A stretch of 64,000 bases of DNA, taken from the NCBI RefSeq assembly GCF_001613505.1, contig NZ_BDCM01000007.1, positions 1-64,000 of the forward strand, in the 5' to 3' direction. Each line of letters begins with the position of its first letter. The first letter of the stretch is position 1. The notes under the pieces were generated by a model, which saw only the letters and a program-made list of their open reading frames with translations, did not search any database and was not told where the DNA came from. Below, in pieces: positions 25,434 to 34,972 of this stretch. This stretch comes from Nocardia mikamii NBRC 108933. GTDB taxonomy: Bacteria > Actinomycetota > Actinomycetes > Mycobacteriales > Mycobacteriaceae. A program made the position numbers and the translations under genes.

Positions 25434-26165
25434 TTACTTGGCGGGTGCGGGCTGGGCGGGGTCCTTGCAGTACGGCAGCTCGGGCGGGCACGGCGCCAGA
25501 ACGGTCGAGAAGTACTGGATGGCGGAGAACAGCGTGATCGGACCACCGGCCAGAATGAGGCCGGCCATCGACCCCACGGCGCCGAGCGTGGCGGCGCCCA
25601 GGACGCAACCGGCGACGGTCGCTCCGACGAACGGCGCCAGCAGCACGATCACCGGACTGGAGATCGCCGCGCCGACGGCGCCGCCGACCAGGCAGCCGAT
25701 TCCGCCGCCGATGACCGCGCCGAGGACCGCGCTGACTCCGGCCGCGATGGCGACCCGCTGACCGAACGCGCCCAGCGCTTGCGAATCGCGTGGCGTGAAC
25801 GATTCCGCGGCCTGCCGGACGGAGACCACGTCGCGCCGCGCCTCGGTGGGCCGCCCGTGGGCACGGTCCGGAGTGAGTGTCGCGGTATCGCCGTCGACGC
25901 GGGCGGTGATCGGATACGCGGTGTCGTCGACGGCGAAGGTCAGCGGCACGGCGGCGACCGGCCGATCGTCACGGGTGGTGATGATCAGTTGTTCCGCGAC
26001 GACTTTCAGCTTGCCGTCGGGTGTCGTCACCAGGGCCGAATCCGCGCGGCGCCCGATCTCGTAGTGCACCGCGGTGCCATCCGGCTCCGCGTGAGCGGTA
26101 CCGGTGGTGACGGCGGCGGCCGTGACTCCGAGAGCTGTGATCAGTGCGGGTGTCATGAATTTCAT
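25434..26165 (-). CDS. Secreted glycine-zipper protein, paralogue 1
   Basis: 243 residues. Signal peptide to about residue 26 (cleavage after AHA), a beta domain of about 100 residues (IGRRADSALVTTPDG to TLTPDRA), then about 80 hydrophobic residues with dense Gly/Ala (AVLGAVIGGGIGCLVGGAVG and onwards) ending in an amphipathic tail (FSAIQYFSTVLAPCPPELPY). Two further copies of the same design are at 35987 and 36704. The glycine-zipper part could insert into a membrane and oligomerise; a mycolata outer-membrane site is a guess. GAGGA is 6 nt before ATG 26165. It follows the MFS gene by 11 nt. Confidence 0.8.
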   Translation of the reverse strand: MKFMTPALITALGVTAAAVTTGTAHAEPDGTAVHYEIGRRADSALVTTPDGKLKVVAEQLIITTRDDRPVAAVPLTFAVDDTAYPITARVDGDTATLTPDRAHGRPTEARRDVVSVRQAAESFTPRDSQALGAFGQRVAIAAGVSAVLGAVIGGGIGCLVGGAVGAAISSPVIVLLAPFVGATVAGCVLGAATLGAVGSMAGLILAGGPITLFSAIQYFSTVLAPCPPELPYCKDPAQPAPAK

Positions 26166-26176
26166 CGGATTCCTCA

Positions 26177-27493
26177 TCATCGGTGGTGAACAGCGGCGAG
26201 TGCGCGAAGCCCGGCCGGGTACAGGCAGCGACCGGCCACCAGGGCGGCGATCGCGACCAGATAGGCGAGCGGGGCCAGTCGGAGTGCGGCGGTCAGGCCG
26301 TAGTGGTCGGCGAGCACGCCGACGACGAAGGGGCCCAGCGCCATTCCGAGCAGACTGTTGGACAGCGTCAGGGTCCCCATCGCGGAGGCGCGGACCGACG
26401 AATGGGTGAGGTTGGCCACCATGGCGGCGGTGGGTCCCGAGGAACCACCCGAGAACCAGGCGCCGACGCCGATCAGAATCAGTTGCGCCGCACCGTGTTC
26501 GACGCTGAATCCGAGCGTCAGGCAGATCAGCGAGATCGAGCAGAACGCGATGGCGGCGAGCCATTTGCGCGACAGGTCGCGGCGGCCGATCCGGTCGGTG
26601 AGGATGCCGCAGCACACCATTCCGGCGCCGACCAGCAGGACGACACCCGCGGCGGCGACGGCCGCGGTATCGGCCGCCAGACCGTAGACCCGATTGAAGA
26701 AGCTCGGCGTCCACGCCAGCAGCACCGCGGCGGCGAACAGCTGTACGCCACCACCGACATAGGCGCACAGCACCGCCGGATTGGTGAACAGCGACGACAC
26801 CGGTGCGCGAAATCCGTTGTGCGTCACGGGTTCGGCGGACTCGGGGTCCGCGTGCCGAGCCAATCTCCGCTCGTCGACCAGCGCCGCGAAGAGCGCGGCG
26901 AGCAGCAGGCCCGCCACCGCCATCGTGACGAACGACCACCGCCACCCGAGGTGTACCGCGATCGCGCCGCCGGCCGCGACGCCGAGAACCGAACCGAACG
27001 ACCCGCCGGCCATGAACGCACCGCTCAGCGCCGCATGGATTCGCGGCGCGAAGACACCCAGGACCACCGCGATCCCGACGCTGCCGTAGGCCGCCTCACC
27101 GACTCCCACCAGGAACCGCGCGCCGAGCATCTGGTGATAGTTCGACGCCAGCGCGCACAGCAGCGTGGCGATACTCCACAGCGTCGCCATCAGCACCAGG
27201 CTCCTCACCCGCCCCCACCGATCGGCCAGTAGCGAGAGCGGGAAGGTCAGCAGCCCCACCATGAGCGCCACCACGCTGTTCAGCGATCCGAGTTGCGAAT
27301 CCGTCAGACCCCATTCGGTTTTCAGGAGGGGAAAGACCGCGCTGAGGACCTGCCGGGACATGTAGTCGGCGAGCAACAGTCCGAAGGCGAGGGCGAAGAC
27401 CAGCCAGGGGTATCGCCGTGTCCGGCCGGGCAGACCGGCCGATGCGACCGAATCCGGCGCCGCAGGGCGCTCAGGGGTGGTGTTCAACTGCAT
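26177..27493 (-). CDS. MFS transporter
   Basis: 438 residues with about 12 transmembrane spans. The loop 2-3 motif G-x-L-A-D-R-W-G-R (SLLADRWGRVRSL) and its repeat in the second half (GILTDRIGRRDL) are typical of the major facilitator superfamily. Y-M-S-R-Q in the first helix resembles aromatic acid and organic acid carriers. ATG 27493 has AGGAG 5 nt upstream. It diverges from the AraC-type gene at 27695 and stands next to the catabolic operon, so uptake of the operon's substrate is plausible. Confidence 0.9.
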   Translation of the reverse strand: MQLNTTPERPAAPDSVASAGLPGRTRRYPWLVFALAFGLLLADYMSRQVLSAVFPLLKTEWGLTDSQLGSLNSVVALMVGLLTFPLSLLADRWGRVRSLVLMATLWSIATLLCALASNYHQMLGARFLVGVGEAAYGSVGIAVVLGVFAPRIHAALSGAFMAGGSFGSVLGVAAGGAIAVHLGWRWSFVTMAVAGLLLAALFAALVDERRLARHADPESAEPVTHNGFRAPVSSLFTNPAVLCAYVGGGVQLFAAAVLLAWTPSFFNRVYGLAADTAAVAAAGVVLLVGAGMVCCGILTDRIGRRDLSRKWLAAIAFCSISLICLTLGFSVEHGAAQLILIGVGAWFSGGSSGPTAAMVANLTHSSVRASAMGTLTLSNSLLGMALGPFVVGVLADHYGLTAALRLAPLAYLVAIAALVAGRCLYPAGLRALAAVHHR

Positions 27494-27694
27494 GGGTGCT
27501 CCTACGAACGCGGCGGGCGATGGACCGCCCGCCGGAGCTGGGAAGGTAGGGCGCCGGAACGCTCGGGCCCGGTGGCCGCTCGGGGAAATCGGGCGCCTAC
27601 CTCGATGTGATGCAGACAACAGTAGGGTCGGCGCCCCTCTGATGCTTTACTCTCGGGGACACGGATGCGAACAATCTGGGACAGCGAGGCGCTG

Positions 27695-28726
27695 ATGAAA
27701 CCCTTGGCGCGGTATGCGGCACTGAACGATTACGTCGACCTCGGCCAATCTCTCGGACTCGATCCGGCCCGCCTGATTCGCGAGGCCGGGCTCGATCCCG
27801 CGGGCCTGAGCCTGCAGGACCGCTGGGTGCCCGCCGCGGCCGTCACCGAACTTCTCGAGCGCTCGGCCGCCGAGTCCGGACGGCAGGATTTCGGCCTGCT
27901 GCTCGCGGAACGGCGGCGGCTGTCCAATCTGGGGCCGCTGAGTCTGGTGATCCGCGAGGAACCCGATGTGCGCAGCGCCCTCGAACTGATGGTGCGCCAT
28001 CAGCACACCTACAACGAATCCCTGCATATCCGGCTCACCGAGCGCAACGGCATCGCCCACGTCCGTCTGAGTCTGGATATCGGCGAGCACCGCAGTACCC
28101 GGCAGGCCACCGAGCTGGCCATGGGAGCGATGCAGGGAATTCTGCGTGGATTCCTCGGCGCGGCATGGCAACCGGCGGAGACCGCCTTCACCCATTCCGC
28201 GCCGCGGGACCGCAGCACGCACCTGAGATTGTTCGGGCCCCAGTTGAGATTCGAGCACGAATTCAGCGGAATAACGCTCTACACGAGCGATCTCGACACC
28301 CCGAATCCGATGTCGGACCCGTTGATGCGGCCGTACACGCAACAATTGCTCGGCGCCGTGGACACCGCCCACGAAACGGCCATGCGCGACCGGGTGCAGG
28401 AACTAGTCGACATGCTGCTGCCCACCGGTCGCTGCTCCGCCGACCAGATCGCGCGCAGTCTCGGCGTGGACCGCCGCACCGTCCACCGCCGCCTGGCGGA
28501 CGAGGGGCACACCTACTCCGAGATCGTGAACACCACCCGGCTGGATCTGGCCCGCCGGGTGGTGGGAAATCAGGGGCGTTCACTCACCGAGATCGCGGAT
28601 ATGCTCGGTTTCTCCAGCCCCGCCAGTTTCACTCGCTGGTTCCGCAGCCATCACGGATGCAGCCCGAGCCAATGGCGTCGGGCCGCATCGAAGAACAGTG
28701 GCGAACAGAGCGATACCGCTCGATGA
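27695..28726 (+). CDS. AraC family transcriptional regulator
   Basis: 343 residues. N-terminal arabinose-binding-like domain (LNDYVDLGQSLGLDPARLIR onwards) and C-terminal double helix-turn-helix (ADQIARSLGVDRRTVHRRLA; LTEIADMLGFSSPASFTRWF). This is the OruR/ArgR-like subgroup often controlling catabolism. ATG 27695 has GAGG 6 nt upstream; ATG 27665 would add ten residues. It is divergent from the MFS gene and convergent with the CoA-transferase genes, so it is the best candidate controller of this locus. Confidence 0.92.
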   Translation: MKPLARYAALNDYVDLGQSLGLDPARLIREAGLDPAGLSLQDRWVPAAAVTELLERSAAESGRQDFGLLLAERRRLSNLGPLSLVIREEPDVRSALELMVRHQHTYNESLHIRLTERNGIAHVRLSLDIGEHRSTRQATELAMGAMQGILRGFLGAAWQPAETAFTHSAPRDRSTHLRLFGPQLRFEHEFSGITLYTSDLDTPNPMSDPLMRPYTQQLLGAVDTAHETAMRDRVQELVDMLLPTGRCSADQIARSLGVDRRTVHRRLADEGHTYSEIVNTTRLDLARRVVGNQGRSLTEIADMLGFSSPASFTRWFRSHHGCSPSQWRRAASKNSGEQSDTAR

Positions 28727-28748
28727 TGCGGGCCCGCGGACACCGCCG

Positions 28749-29414
28749 TCAGTGTCCTCCGATGTCGATCCGGACGGGTGCGCCGGTCGCGGCGACGACG
28801 TCGTCCACGGACACCCCCGGTGCGCATTCGCGCAGCACCGGACCGGATGCGGTGATGTCGAGAACGGCCAGGTCGGTGATGACGCGATGAACCACACCCA
28901 CGCCGGTCAGCGGTAACGTGCAGCGGCTCACCAGTTTCGGAGCGCCGGATTTGTCGGTGTGCTCCATCAACACGATCACGCGGCGGGCGCCGTGTACCAG
29001 GTCCATCGCCCCGCCCATGCCCTTGACCAGCTGGCCCGGCACCATCCAATTGGCGAGGTCACCGGTCGCCGACACCTGCATACCGCCGAGGATCGCGGTA
29101 TCGATGTGGCCACCCCGGATCATCGCGAAACTGGCGGCGGAATCGAAGAAGGACGCACCGGGAAGCACCGTGACGGTCTCCTTGCCGGCATTGATCAGAT
29201 TCGCGTCGACCTCGGCCTCGGCCGGATAGGGCCCGGTACCGAGGATGCCGTTCTCCGAGTGCAGGGTGACCCGGATACCCGCGGGCAGGTGGTCGGGAAT
29301 CAACGTGGGCAGGCCGATGCCGAGATTGACGTATTCACCCGAGCGCAGTTCTCGCGCCGCCCGCGCCGCCATCGCGGAGCGATCCCACCCGGAACGGACG
29401 ATGCCGCCGCTCAT
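28749..29414 (-). CDS. 3-oxoacid CoA-transferase, subunit B
   Basis: 221 residues. The catalytic Glu sits in LHSENGILG (about residues 52-60), the hallmark of the beta subunit of family I CoA-transferases; [14 protein letters not shown] follows as expected. With subunit A it moves CoA from succinyl-CoA to acetoacetate or beta-ketoadipate. The start overlaps the end of subunit A by four bases (ATGA). The neighbouring BKACE gene releases acetoacetate, so acetoacetate is the likely acceptor. Last gene of the operon. Confidence 0.93.
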   Translation of the reverse strand: MSGGIVRSGWDRSAMAARAARELRSGEYVNLGIGLPTLIPDHLPAGIRVTLHSENGILGTGPYPAEAEVDANLINAGKETVTVLPGASFFDSAASFAMIRGGHIDTAILGGMQVSATGDLANWMVPGQLVKGMGGAMDLVHGARRVIVLMEHTDKSGAPKLVSRCTLPLTGVGVVHRVITDLAVLDITASGPVLRECAPGVSVDDVVAATGAPVRIDIGGH

Positions 29415-30181
29415 TTCCTCTCCTCGCCGCGCACGGTCCGCTTCTCGATGAGACCCCGCGCCGGGCCGGTCGCCACGATGCGGTCGACGAAAATTCCGGG
29501 CAGGTGGACGCGGTCGGGATCGAGATCGCCTGCGGGTACTAGTGTTTCGACCTCGGCGATACAGATCCGGCCCGCGGCCGCGACGAGTGGATTGAAGTTG
29601 CGCGCCGATTTGTCGAAGACCAGATTGCCGGCGGTGTCACCGATGAGCGCGTGCACCAAGGCGAAGTCGGTGGTGATCGCCTCCTCCAGCACATAGCGCT
29701 TCGGCCCGGCGGGACCGGCGAAGGTGGCCACCGGCTTCGGCGGCGACGCGACCGCCACGCTGCCGTTCGGCCCGAAGCGCCACGGCATACCCCCGTCGGC
29801 GATCAGCGTGCCGACGCCGGCCGGTGTGTAGAAAGCGGCGATACCGGCTCCGCCGGCGCGCAGTCGTTCGGCGAGGGTGCCCTGCGGAGTGAGCTCGACT
29901 TCGAGTTCGCCCGACAGATACTGACGGGCGAACTCCGTGTTCTCACCGACATAGGAGGCGGTGACGCGGCGTACCCGCTTGTCCGCCAGCAGGATTCCCG
30001 TACCGTGCGTCGCGGTGCCGCAATTGTTGGAGACGAGGGCGAGTTCGTCCGCTCCCGCGGCGGCGAGCGCCTCGATCAGCGTGTCCGGGATGCCGCACAC
30101 TCCGAATCCGCCCACCGCCACCGACGATCCCGACGAGATATCGGCGACCGCGGCGGCCGCCGACGTCATCACCTCGGTCAT
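29411..30181 (-). CDS. 3-oxoacid CoA-transferase, subunit A
   Basis: 256 residues. The N-terminal glycine motif [16 protein letters not shown] and NNCGT are typical of the alpha subunit (CoA-binding), with AGVGT and a KSARNFNPL segment further on. ATG 30181 with GGAGGGG just upstream is the start. The gene overlaps the hydrolase stop by one base and subunit B by four, so all three are coupled. It partners subunit B in activation of acetoacetate or a similar 3-oxoacid. Confidence 0.93.
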   Translation of the reverse strand: MTEVMTSAAAAVADISSGSSVAVGGFGVCGIPDTLIEALAAAGADELALVSNNCGTATHGTGILLADKRVRRVTASYVGENTEFARQYLSGELEVELTPQGTLAERLRAGGAGIAAFYTPAGVGTLIADGGMPWRFGPNGSVAVASPPKPVATFAGPAGPKRYVLEEAITTDFALVHALIGDTAGNLVFDKSARNFNPLVAAAGRICIAEVETLVPAGDLDPDRVHLPGIFVDRIVATGPARGLIEKRTVRGEERK

Positions 30182-30777
30182 CACCCCTCCTGCTCGGCAG
30201 TGGACGGGCGGCCCAAATCGACGGCCTCCCGCAAGAGATCCCGGGCGCGGGCCCAGGGGCCGAAACCCGAGGCCGGATTGAGATGTCCGACGTCACCCAG
30301 GTCGATCAGCCGGCTGCCCCACGCCTCCGCCATTCCGGCCACCCGCCGGAAGGATGCCAGCGGATCGGTGGTGCTCGCCGCGACGATGCTCGGAAATGGC
30401 AGTCTGCGGCGCGGTATCGGCAACCAGCCCTCGGCGTCCAGTTGCTCGGTCGTCGGATAGCCAGGAGGAAAGGGCTTTTCGATATCAGCCGGAGTGGCCA
30501 GCAGCGCACTGTGAACATCGCGGGTCGGTTGTTGTGCCCAGTGCACGGTGATCATCACGCCCGCACTGTGGGCCACCAGCACCACCGGCCCGGCCACGTT
30601 CGACAGCACCCGATCCAGGGCTTGCACCCGCGCCGCGAGACCGAGTTCGTCCTGCTCGGGCGGTGGCACGATACGTACCCGCTCCAGCGTCGCGGCGAGT
30701 TTCGTCTGCCAGTGATCGGGAACGTGATCACGCAGCCCGGGCACGATCACCACGGTCGGGTCGAGAGCAGTGTGCAC
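30181..30777 (-). CDS. Alpha/beta hydrolase, RBBP9/YdeN family
   Basis: 198 residues. The N-terminal VPGLRDHVPDHWQT is the family signature, Ser of AHSAG is the nucleophile, D in TTDPLASF and H in GDVGHLNPASG complete the triad. The family consists of small serine hydrolases of unclear substrate. GTG 30777 has GGAG about 10 nt upstream; the frame is open to 30849 but not protein-like. Within the catabolic operon it may hydrolyse an ester or lactone intermediate. Confidence 0.88.
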   Translation of the reverse strand: MHTALDPTVVIVPGLRDHVPDHWQTKLAATLERVRIVPPPEQDELGLAARVQALDRVLSNVAGPVVLVAHSAGVMITVHWAQQPTRDVHSALLATPADIEKPFPPGYPTTEQLDAEGWLPIPRRRLPFPSIVAASTTDPLASFRRVAGMAEAWGSRLIDLGDVGHLNPASGFGPWARARDLLREAVDLGRPSTAEQEG

Positions 30778-30849
30778 TGTGCTGCAACTCCTTTCTGCAA
30801 GTCGGCGTGGCCGAGCACGGCGGCCCGACAGGCGGAGACGGTGGACCAC

Positions 30850-31902
30850 TCAGGCGTGGTGGGTGAAGCCGACCTGGCCGGGCCTGCGATTGGGGGCGTA
30901 CCCGAGCCGGGCGAGGGTTTCGTCGGCATCGGCGAACGTGGTGCCGATCTTGTAGATTTCACGCGCGTCCTTGGCGGTGGCGACCTCGCGGCCCAATTCA
31001 CCCGCGATGCGGACAAGCTGCTGGATCTGTTGCACCGAGGTGAACTTCTCACCCTTGCGCCCCCAGATGGTGTCCTCGTTACCGCAGCGGGTGTGCAGGC
31101 CCATGGCAATCGCCATCGCGTTGACCGGCAACACCGAGCGCATCAACGTCTCGAGGGTCAGGCACGCCCCGTCGGGGACGCGCTGGATGAAATTCATGAT
31201 GTTGTACGGGTTCGGTCCGTCGAAGCCGCCACCGATGCCGACCCACGTCAGATTCAGCGGACCGGTGTACACGCCACGACGGATCAGCCGCTCGACCGTC
31301 TCGAGCTGTGGAATGCTCGACAGCTGGAAATGCGGCTGGATCCCCGCGGCCTGCAGGCGACGCAGATGTTCGGCGACCCACGCCGGTCCGGCCGGGACGG
31401 TCATCTCCCGGTAGGCCTCGGCCAGCTCCGGCCGCTGCATCGAGGTACCGGCGATATCGTCGGCGGTCATCAACTCCATGATGTTCATCTGGCTGGTGTT
31501 GATCGCGATCGTCACCTGATCCGGTGCGGGATCGAGTTCGGCCAGCATGTGACGGGTGTCGTCGGACAACCACTTCGCCTCGGCGCCTTCGCCTTCGGGC
31601 GCGAACGAAATCGATCCGCCCACCTGCAGGATCATCTCCGGGACGGCCTCGCGCAGCCCGGCGAGCAATTCGTTGAACTTCGACAGGCGTTTGGAGCCCT
31701 TACCGTCGAGTTCACGCACGTGGATGTGCAGTACGGTGGCGCCGGCCTCGTAGCAGTCGACCGCCCGCTGGATATGTTCCTCCATGGTGAGTGGCAGATC
31801 TTCGCGGAAATCGTCGGGCTCCCATTCCGGCCCGTACGGCGCGCTGGTGATGACCAGCTTGTCCTGGCTCTCCGGGAACAAGGCGTCGTCGTGAAAGAAC
31901 AT
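30850..31902 (-). CDS. Beta-keto acid cleavage enzyme (BKACE, DUF849)
   Basis: 350 residues, TIM barrel. The motifs VLHIHVRELDG (zinc-binding H-x-H), INTSQMNIM, LTWVGIGGGFDG and LHTRCGNEDTIW match BKACE enzymes, which cleave a beta-keto acid with acetyl-CoA to acetoacetate and a new acyl-CoA. ATG 31902 has AGGAG 8 nt upstream. The downstream CoA-transferase would then activate the acetoacetate. The actual keto acid (for example 3-keto-5-aminohexanoate or dehydrocarnitine in known members) is not determined. Confidence 0.93.
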   Translation of the reverse strand: MFFHDDALFPESQDKLVITSAPYGPEWEPDDFREDLPLTMEEHIQRAVDCYEAGATVLHIHVRELDGKGSKRLSKFNELLAGLREAVPEMILQVGGSISFAPEGEGAEAKWLSDDTRHMLAELDPAPDQVTIAINTSQMNIMELMTADDIAGTSMQRPELAEAYREMTVPAGPAWVAEHLRRLQAAGIQPHFQLSSIPQLETVERLIRRGVYTGPLNLTWVGIGGGFDGPNPYNIMNFIQRVPDGACLTLETLMRSVLPVNAMAIAMGLHTRCGNEDTIWGRKGEKFTSVQQIQQLVRIAGELGREVATAKDAREIYKIGTTFADADETLARLGYAPNRRPGQVGFTHHA

Positions 31903-31942
31903 GGCTGTACTCCTATCGAAATAAATTGTGGTGAAACAACTT

Positions 31943-32836
31943 TCAGAACGGCTTGTCGCCGATGATTCCCGCGCGCTCCATCTTGCGAACATCGGGAAAG
32001 TAGTCCTGCACGGCGTAGTGCTGGGTGCAGCGGTTGTCCCAGATGGCGAAGCTGTTCTCGGTCCACCGCCAGCGGACCTGATATTCGGGGACACTCGCCT
32101 GCCGGACCAGATAGTTCAGCAGTTCCGAGGCGCCGGGCGCGTAGTCGATGCCGAAGCGCACATTCTCCGGCGTGTGGTAATTGACGAAATGTGTCGTGAA
32201 GGCGTTGACGAACAACACTTTTTCGCCGGTTTCCGGATGTGTGCGCACCACCGGGTGCTCCGCATCCGGGAACTGCTCGTGCAGCCGCAGGCGTTCCTCG
32301 TCCGGACGCATCGCGCCGAAGCTGGCCTCGATGGAATGGCGAGCCCGCAAATTCGCGATCCGCGAGCGCACCGACTCGGGCAGCCGTCGATACGCCTCGG
32401 CCATATTCACCCAGATGGTGTCGCCGCCGACCGCGGGCGTCTCGACACAGCGGAGTACACACCCCATCGGCGGGGCCTCGCGCCAGGTCGCGTCGCAATG
32501 GAAGGCGTTCTCGTAGTGTTCCGGCGCGCTGTCGAGATCCTTGTAGATGCGAACCAGACCGGGATGTTCGGGGTCACTGCCCAGAACGGGGTGGTCCTCC
32601 AGCGGCCCGAAACGCTGTGCGAGAGCGACATGTTCGGCGCGACTGATGTCCTGATTCCGGAAGAACAGCACCTTGTGTTCGAGGAGGAGTTCCTTCAGTG
32701 CGGCGAACAGCGTGTCGTCGCGTGCCACCTCGGCCAGGTCCAGATCGAACAACTCCGCGCCGATGGTGCAGGTGAGCGGTCGCACGCCGAACGGCGCCGA
32801 GCGCGCCGAAAGACGCACGGGGGCAATGCTTGTCAT
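31943..32836 (-). CDS. TauD/TfdA family Fe(II)/2-oxoglutarate dioxygenase
   Basis: 297 residues. The iron triad is clear: His113 and Asp115 (HCDATW) and the distal His near 273 (TQHYAV), with an Arg 12 residues further for 2-oxoglutarate. Length and VLFFRNQDI match TauD/TfdA enzymes, which hydroxylate next to sulfonates, ethers or carboxylates so that the product breaks down. The start overlaps the oxidoreductase stop by four bases; GAAGGA lies 6 nt upstream. As the second gene it may create the hydroxy acid that is oxidised to the beta-keto substrate of BKACE. Confidence 0.93.
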   Translation of the reverse strand: MTSIAPVRLSARSAPFGVRPLTCTIGAELFDLDLAEVARDDTLFAALKELLLEHKVLFFRNQDISRAEHVALAQRFGPLEDHPVLGSDPEHPGLVRIYKDLDSAPEHYENAFHCDATWREAPPMGCVLRCVETPAVGGDTIWVNMAEAYRRLPESVRSRIANLRARHSIEASFGAMRPDEERLRLHEQFPDAEHPVVRTHPETGEKVLFVNAFTTHFVNYHTPENVRFGIDYAPGASELLNYLVRQASVPEYQVRWRWTENSFAIWDNRCTQHYAVQDYFPDVRKMERAGIIGDKPF

Positions 32837-33825
32837 GACTGTCCTTCCCGGCCCACCGTGAAGACCGACGAGCCGATGCTCGTGCCCTGTTCCAGATCGC
32901 GGTGTGCGGTCACCGCGTCCGCGAGCTCGTAGCGTTGATTGATGTCGATGCGGATGCGGCCCGCGGCGACGTGGGCGAACAACTCCCCGGCCAGTTCGGC
33001 GCGCTCGGCCGGATCGGCGATGTAATCGGCCAGCGCCGGCCGGGTGACGAACAGCGAACCCTTGACGGCCAGTGTCATGGCGTCGATCGGCGGCACCGGG
33101 CCCGACGCCGTGCCGAAACACACCAGCAGCCCGCGTCGCGCCAGCGAATCCAGCGAGGACTCGAAGGTGGTCTTGCCGATGCTGTCGTAGACCACGCGGA
33201 CACCGGCGCCGTCGGTGAGTTCGCGCACGCGCTCCGCGACGTTCTCCCGGGTGTACACGATGACGTGATCGCAACCGTGGGCCCGCGCGATCTCGGCCTT
33301 CCGGTCGGAGGAGACGGTGCCGATCACGGTGACGCCCAGCAGCTTCGCCCATTGGGTGAAGATCAGCCCGACCCCGCCCGCGGCGGCGTGCAGCAGCACC
33401 GTATCGCCGGAACGCAGCGGGTAGATCCGGCGCAGCAGATACGCCGCCGTCAGGCCGCGCATGGTCATCGCCGCCGCGGTGTCGAAGCCGATCCTGTCCG
33501 GAAGGGCGATCAGATGTTCGGCCGGCATCACGCGCTCCGTGCTGTAGGCACCCAGCGGACTGCCCGTATAGGTCACCCGGTCGCCCGCGGTGAAGCCGGT
33601 GACACCGGGCCCCACGGCCTCGATCACGCCCGCACCCTCGACGCCGATACCCGCGGGCAGGGCCGCCGGGTACAGCCCCGTACGGAAATAGGTGTCGGCG
33701 AAGTTCAGGCCCACCGCGCGGTGGCTGATCCGCACCTCGTTCGGACCCGGGTCGCCGACTTCCACGTGCTCCCAGCGCAGCACCTCGGGCGCACCGGTCT
33801 CGTAATAACGAAAGGCTTGTGGCAC
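32833..33825 (-). CDS. Quinone oxidoreductase-like MDR enzyme
   Basis: 330 residues of the medium-chain dehydrogenase/reductase superfamily, zinc-free QOR branch. The cofactor motif AAAGGVGLIF is near residue 155, the substrate part starts FRYYETGAPEVLRW, and no zinc ligands are seen. GTG 33825 has GAGGAG about 7 nt upstream. It heads the catabolic operon; the intergenic DNA before it carries an inverted repeat at 33917-33931. An alkene or quinone reduction, or detoxification, is possible. Confidence 0.9.
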   Translation of the reverse strand: MPQAFRYYETGAPEVLRWEHVEVGDPGPNEVRISHRAVGLNFADTYFRTGLYPAALPAGIGVEGAGVIEAVGPGVTGFTAGDRVTYTGSPLGAYSTERVMPAEHLIALPDRIGFDTAAAMTMRGLTAAYLLRRIYPLRSGDTVLLHAAAGGVGLIFTQWAKLLGVTVIGTVSSDRKAEIARAHGCDHVIVYTRENVAERVRELTDGAGVRVVYDSIGKTTFESSLDSLARRGLLVCFGTASGPVPPIDAMTLAVKGSLFVTRPALADYIADPAERAELAGELFAHVAAGRIRIDINQRYELADAVTAHRDLEQGTSIGSSVFTVGREGQS

Positions 33826-33916
33826 AGGACATCTCCTCTTTCTGCGGGGCCGGAGTATCGCTCCCGCACCGGGTGATGCACTCAACGGTAGGCACAGAAG
33901 GACGCGATTGCTTATC

Positions 33917-33931
33917 TTCAAGGGACTTGAA
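33917..33931. promoter_or_regulatory. Operator candidate for the catabolic operon
   Basis: TTCAAG (33917-33922), GGA, CTTGAA (33926-33931): a perfect 6-bp inverted repeat, with a further ACTTGA immediately after. It lies about 90 bp before the operon's first gene. Confidence 0.5.
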
Positions 33932-34114
33932 ACTTGATATTTCGGGACATCGTCCTTATCGGTGCGCTCGCCGGCAGCCCCGCCGGACCCGGTGGCACGG
34001 GGTCGCTGGTTTCGTTCGCGGGAGCGGGGAATTCTCCCCTCAGAGCGACCCGGATGCCGAGGCGACTCTCGACATCCGGCCGATTTCGATGGATCGACCG
34101 ATGGGAGCCGGACC

Positions 34115-34534
34115 ATGAATGTTCGACGTGCCGCGGCCGGAGCCGCACTCGCCGCCGCCACCCTTTCCGTGGTGCCGGCCGCCGCCTCTGCCGATGACCC
34201 GGAATTTCCTCGCGATGGGATCATTCCGGCCGGGACCTACCACATCACCCAGCACCCCGACAATGTGATCGGCTCACCCGTGCACAACTGCGACCTGCGG
34301 GTATTCGTGGACAGCGCGACCGTGACCCTGCTGTGCGGAAATTCCTCGAAGACGGGGCGGCAGAACGCCGCAGGCCCCGATGAGACCTACGTGACGTTCG
34401 ACGGCGTGCCGGTCGGATTGGATCTGCGGGATATCGACGCGCGACAGGGGTATTGGGAAGGCACCCTGAACGCCGCCGCAACCTCGATCGACGTCCCGTA
34501 TCCGATCGCGGGAATCACCCTTCAGCGGCGCTGA
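34115..34534 (+). CDS. Secreted hypothetical protein
   Basis: 139 residues. Signal peptide (MNVRRAAAGAALAAATLSVV, cleavage after ASA near 26). The mature part has two Cys (VHNCDLRVF and TLLCGNSS) that likely pair, and a beta-rich pattern (AGTYHITQHPDNV, TYVTFDGVPVGLDL). I do not recognise a family, though small secreted proteins of this style are common in Nocardia and Mycobacterium. GGGAG is about 8 nt before ATG 34115. Transcribed alone or with the next gene. Confidence 0.75.
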   Translation: MNVRRAAAGAALAAATLSVVPAAASADDPEFPRDGIIPAGTYHITQHPDNVIGSPVHNCDLRVFVDSATVTLLCGNSSKTGRQNAAGPDETYVTFDGVPVGLDLRDIDARQGYWEGTLNAAATSIDVPYPIAGITLQRR

Positions 34535-34588
34535 CCAGGCATTCGCGCCGGCATGTCACACTTCGGGCGGCGGCGTCGTCGCACCCGT

Positions 34589-34936
34589 ATGAATATCGCG
34601 TACTACATCGTCGGCACCGCAGCGGCCCTGTGGATCGGGTTCTCCGGCTATTCGCTGTTCAACAAGAGCGAATTCGTCGTGGAACCGTTGAACCGATACG
34701 GGGTGCCGCGAAGCTGGTGGAACTGGCTCGCTCTCGCCAAATCCGCCGGGGCGCTGGGGCTCCTGGCGGGCTTCTTCGTCCCGGCGGTCGGAGTGGCGGC
34801 GGCCGCGGGATTGATTCTGTACTTCCTCGGCGCGATGGCGACTACCGTGCGCGCCCGTTCCTACGGGACCACGATCTTCCCGGCCTTGTATCTGATTCCG
34901 GTCGCGGCGACGCTGGCATTGCAATTGGCCCGCTGA
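34589..34936 (+). CDS. DoxX-like small membrane protein
   Basis: 115 residues with four hydrophobic spans (about 3-22, 45-65, 68-85, 95-114), of DoxX-like size and layout (VPRSWWNWLALAKSAGALGL, then FFVPAVGVAAAAGLILYFLG). DoxX-like proteins are small membrane proteins, some linked to redox or quinone metabolism. The start is uncertain: ATG 34589 gives the usual family N-terminus, ATG 34553 adds twelve Arg-rich residues; neither has a good ribosome site. Confidence 0.75.
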   Translation: MNIAYYIVGTAAALWIGFSGYSLFNKSEFVVEPLNRYGVPRSWWNWLALAKSAGALGLLAGFFVPAVGVAAAAGLILYFLGAMATTVRARSYGTTIFPALYLIPVAATLALQLAR

Positions 34937-34972
34937 GCAGCGGAGTCTGCGTGGGTGCGGTACCGTACCCAC

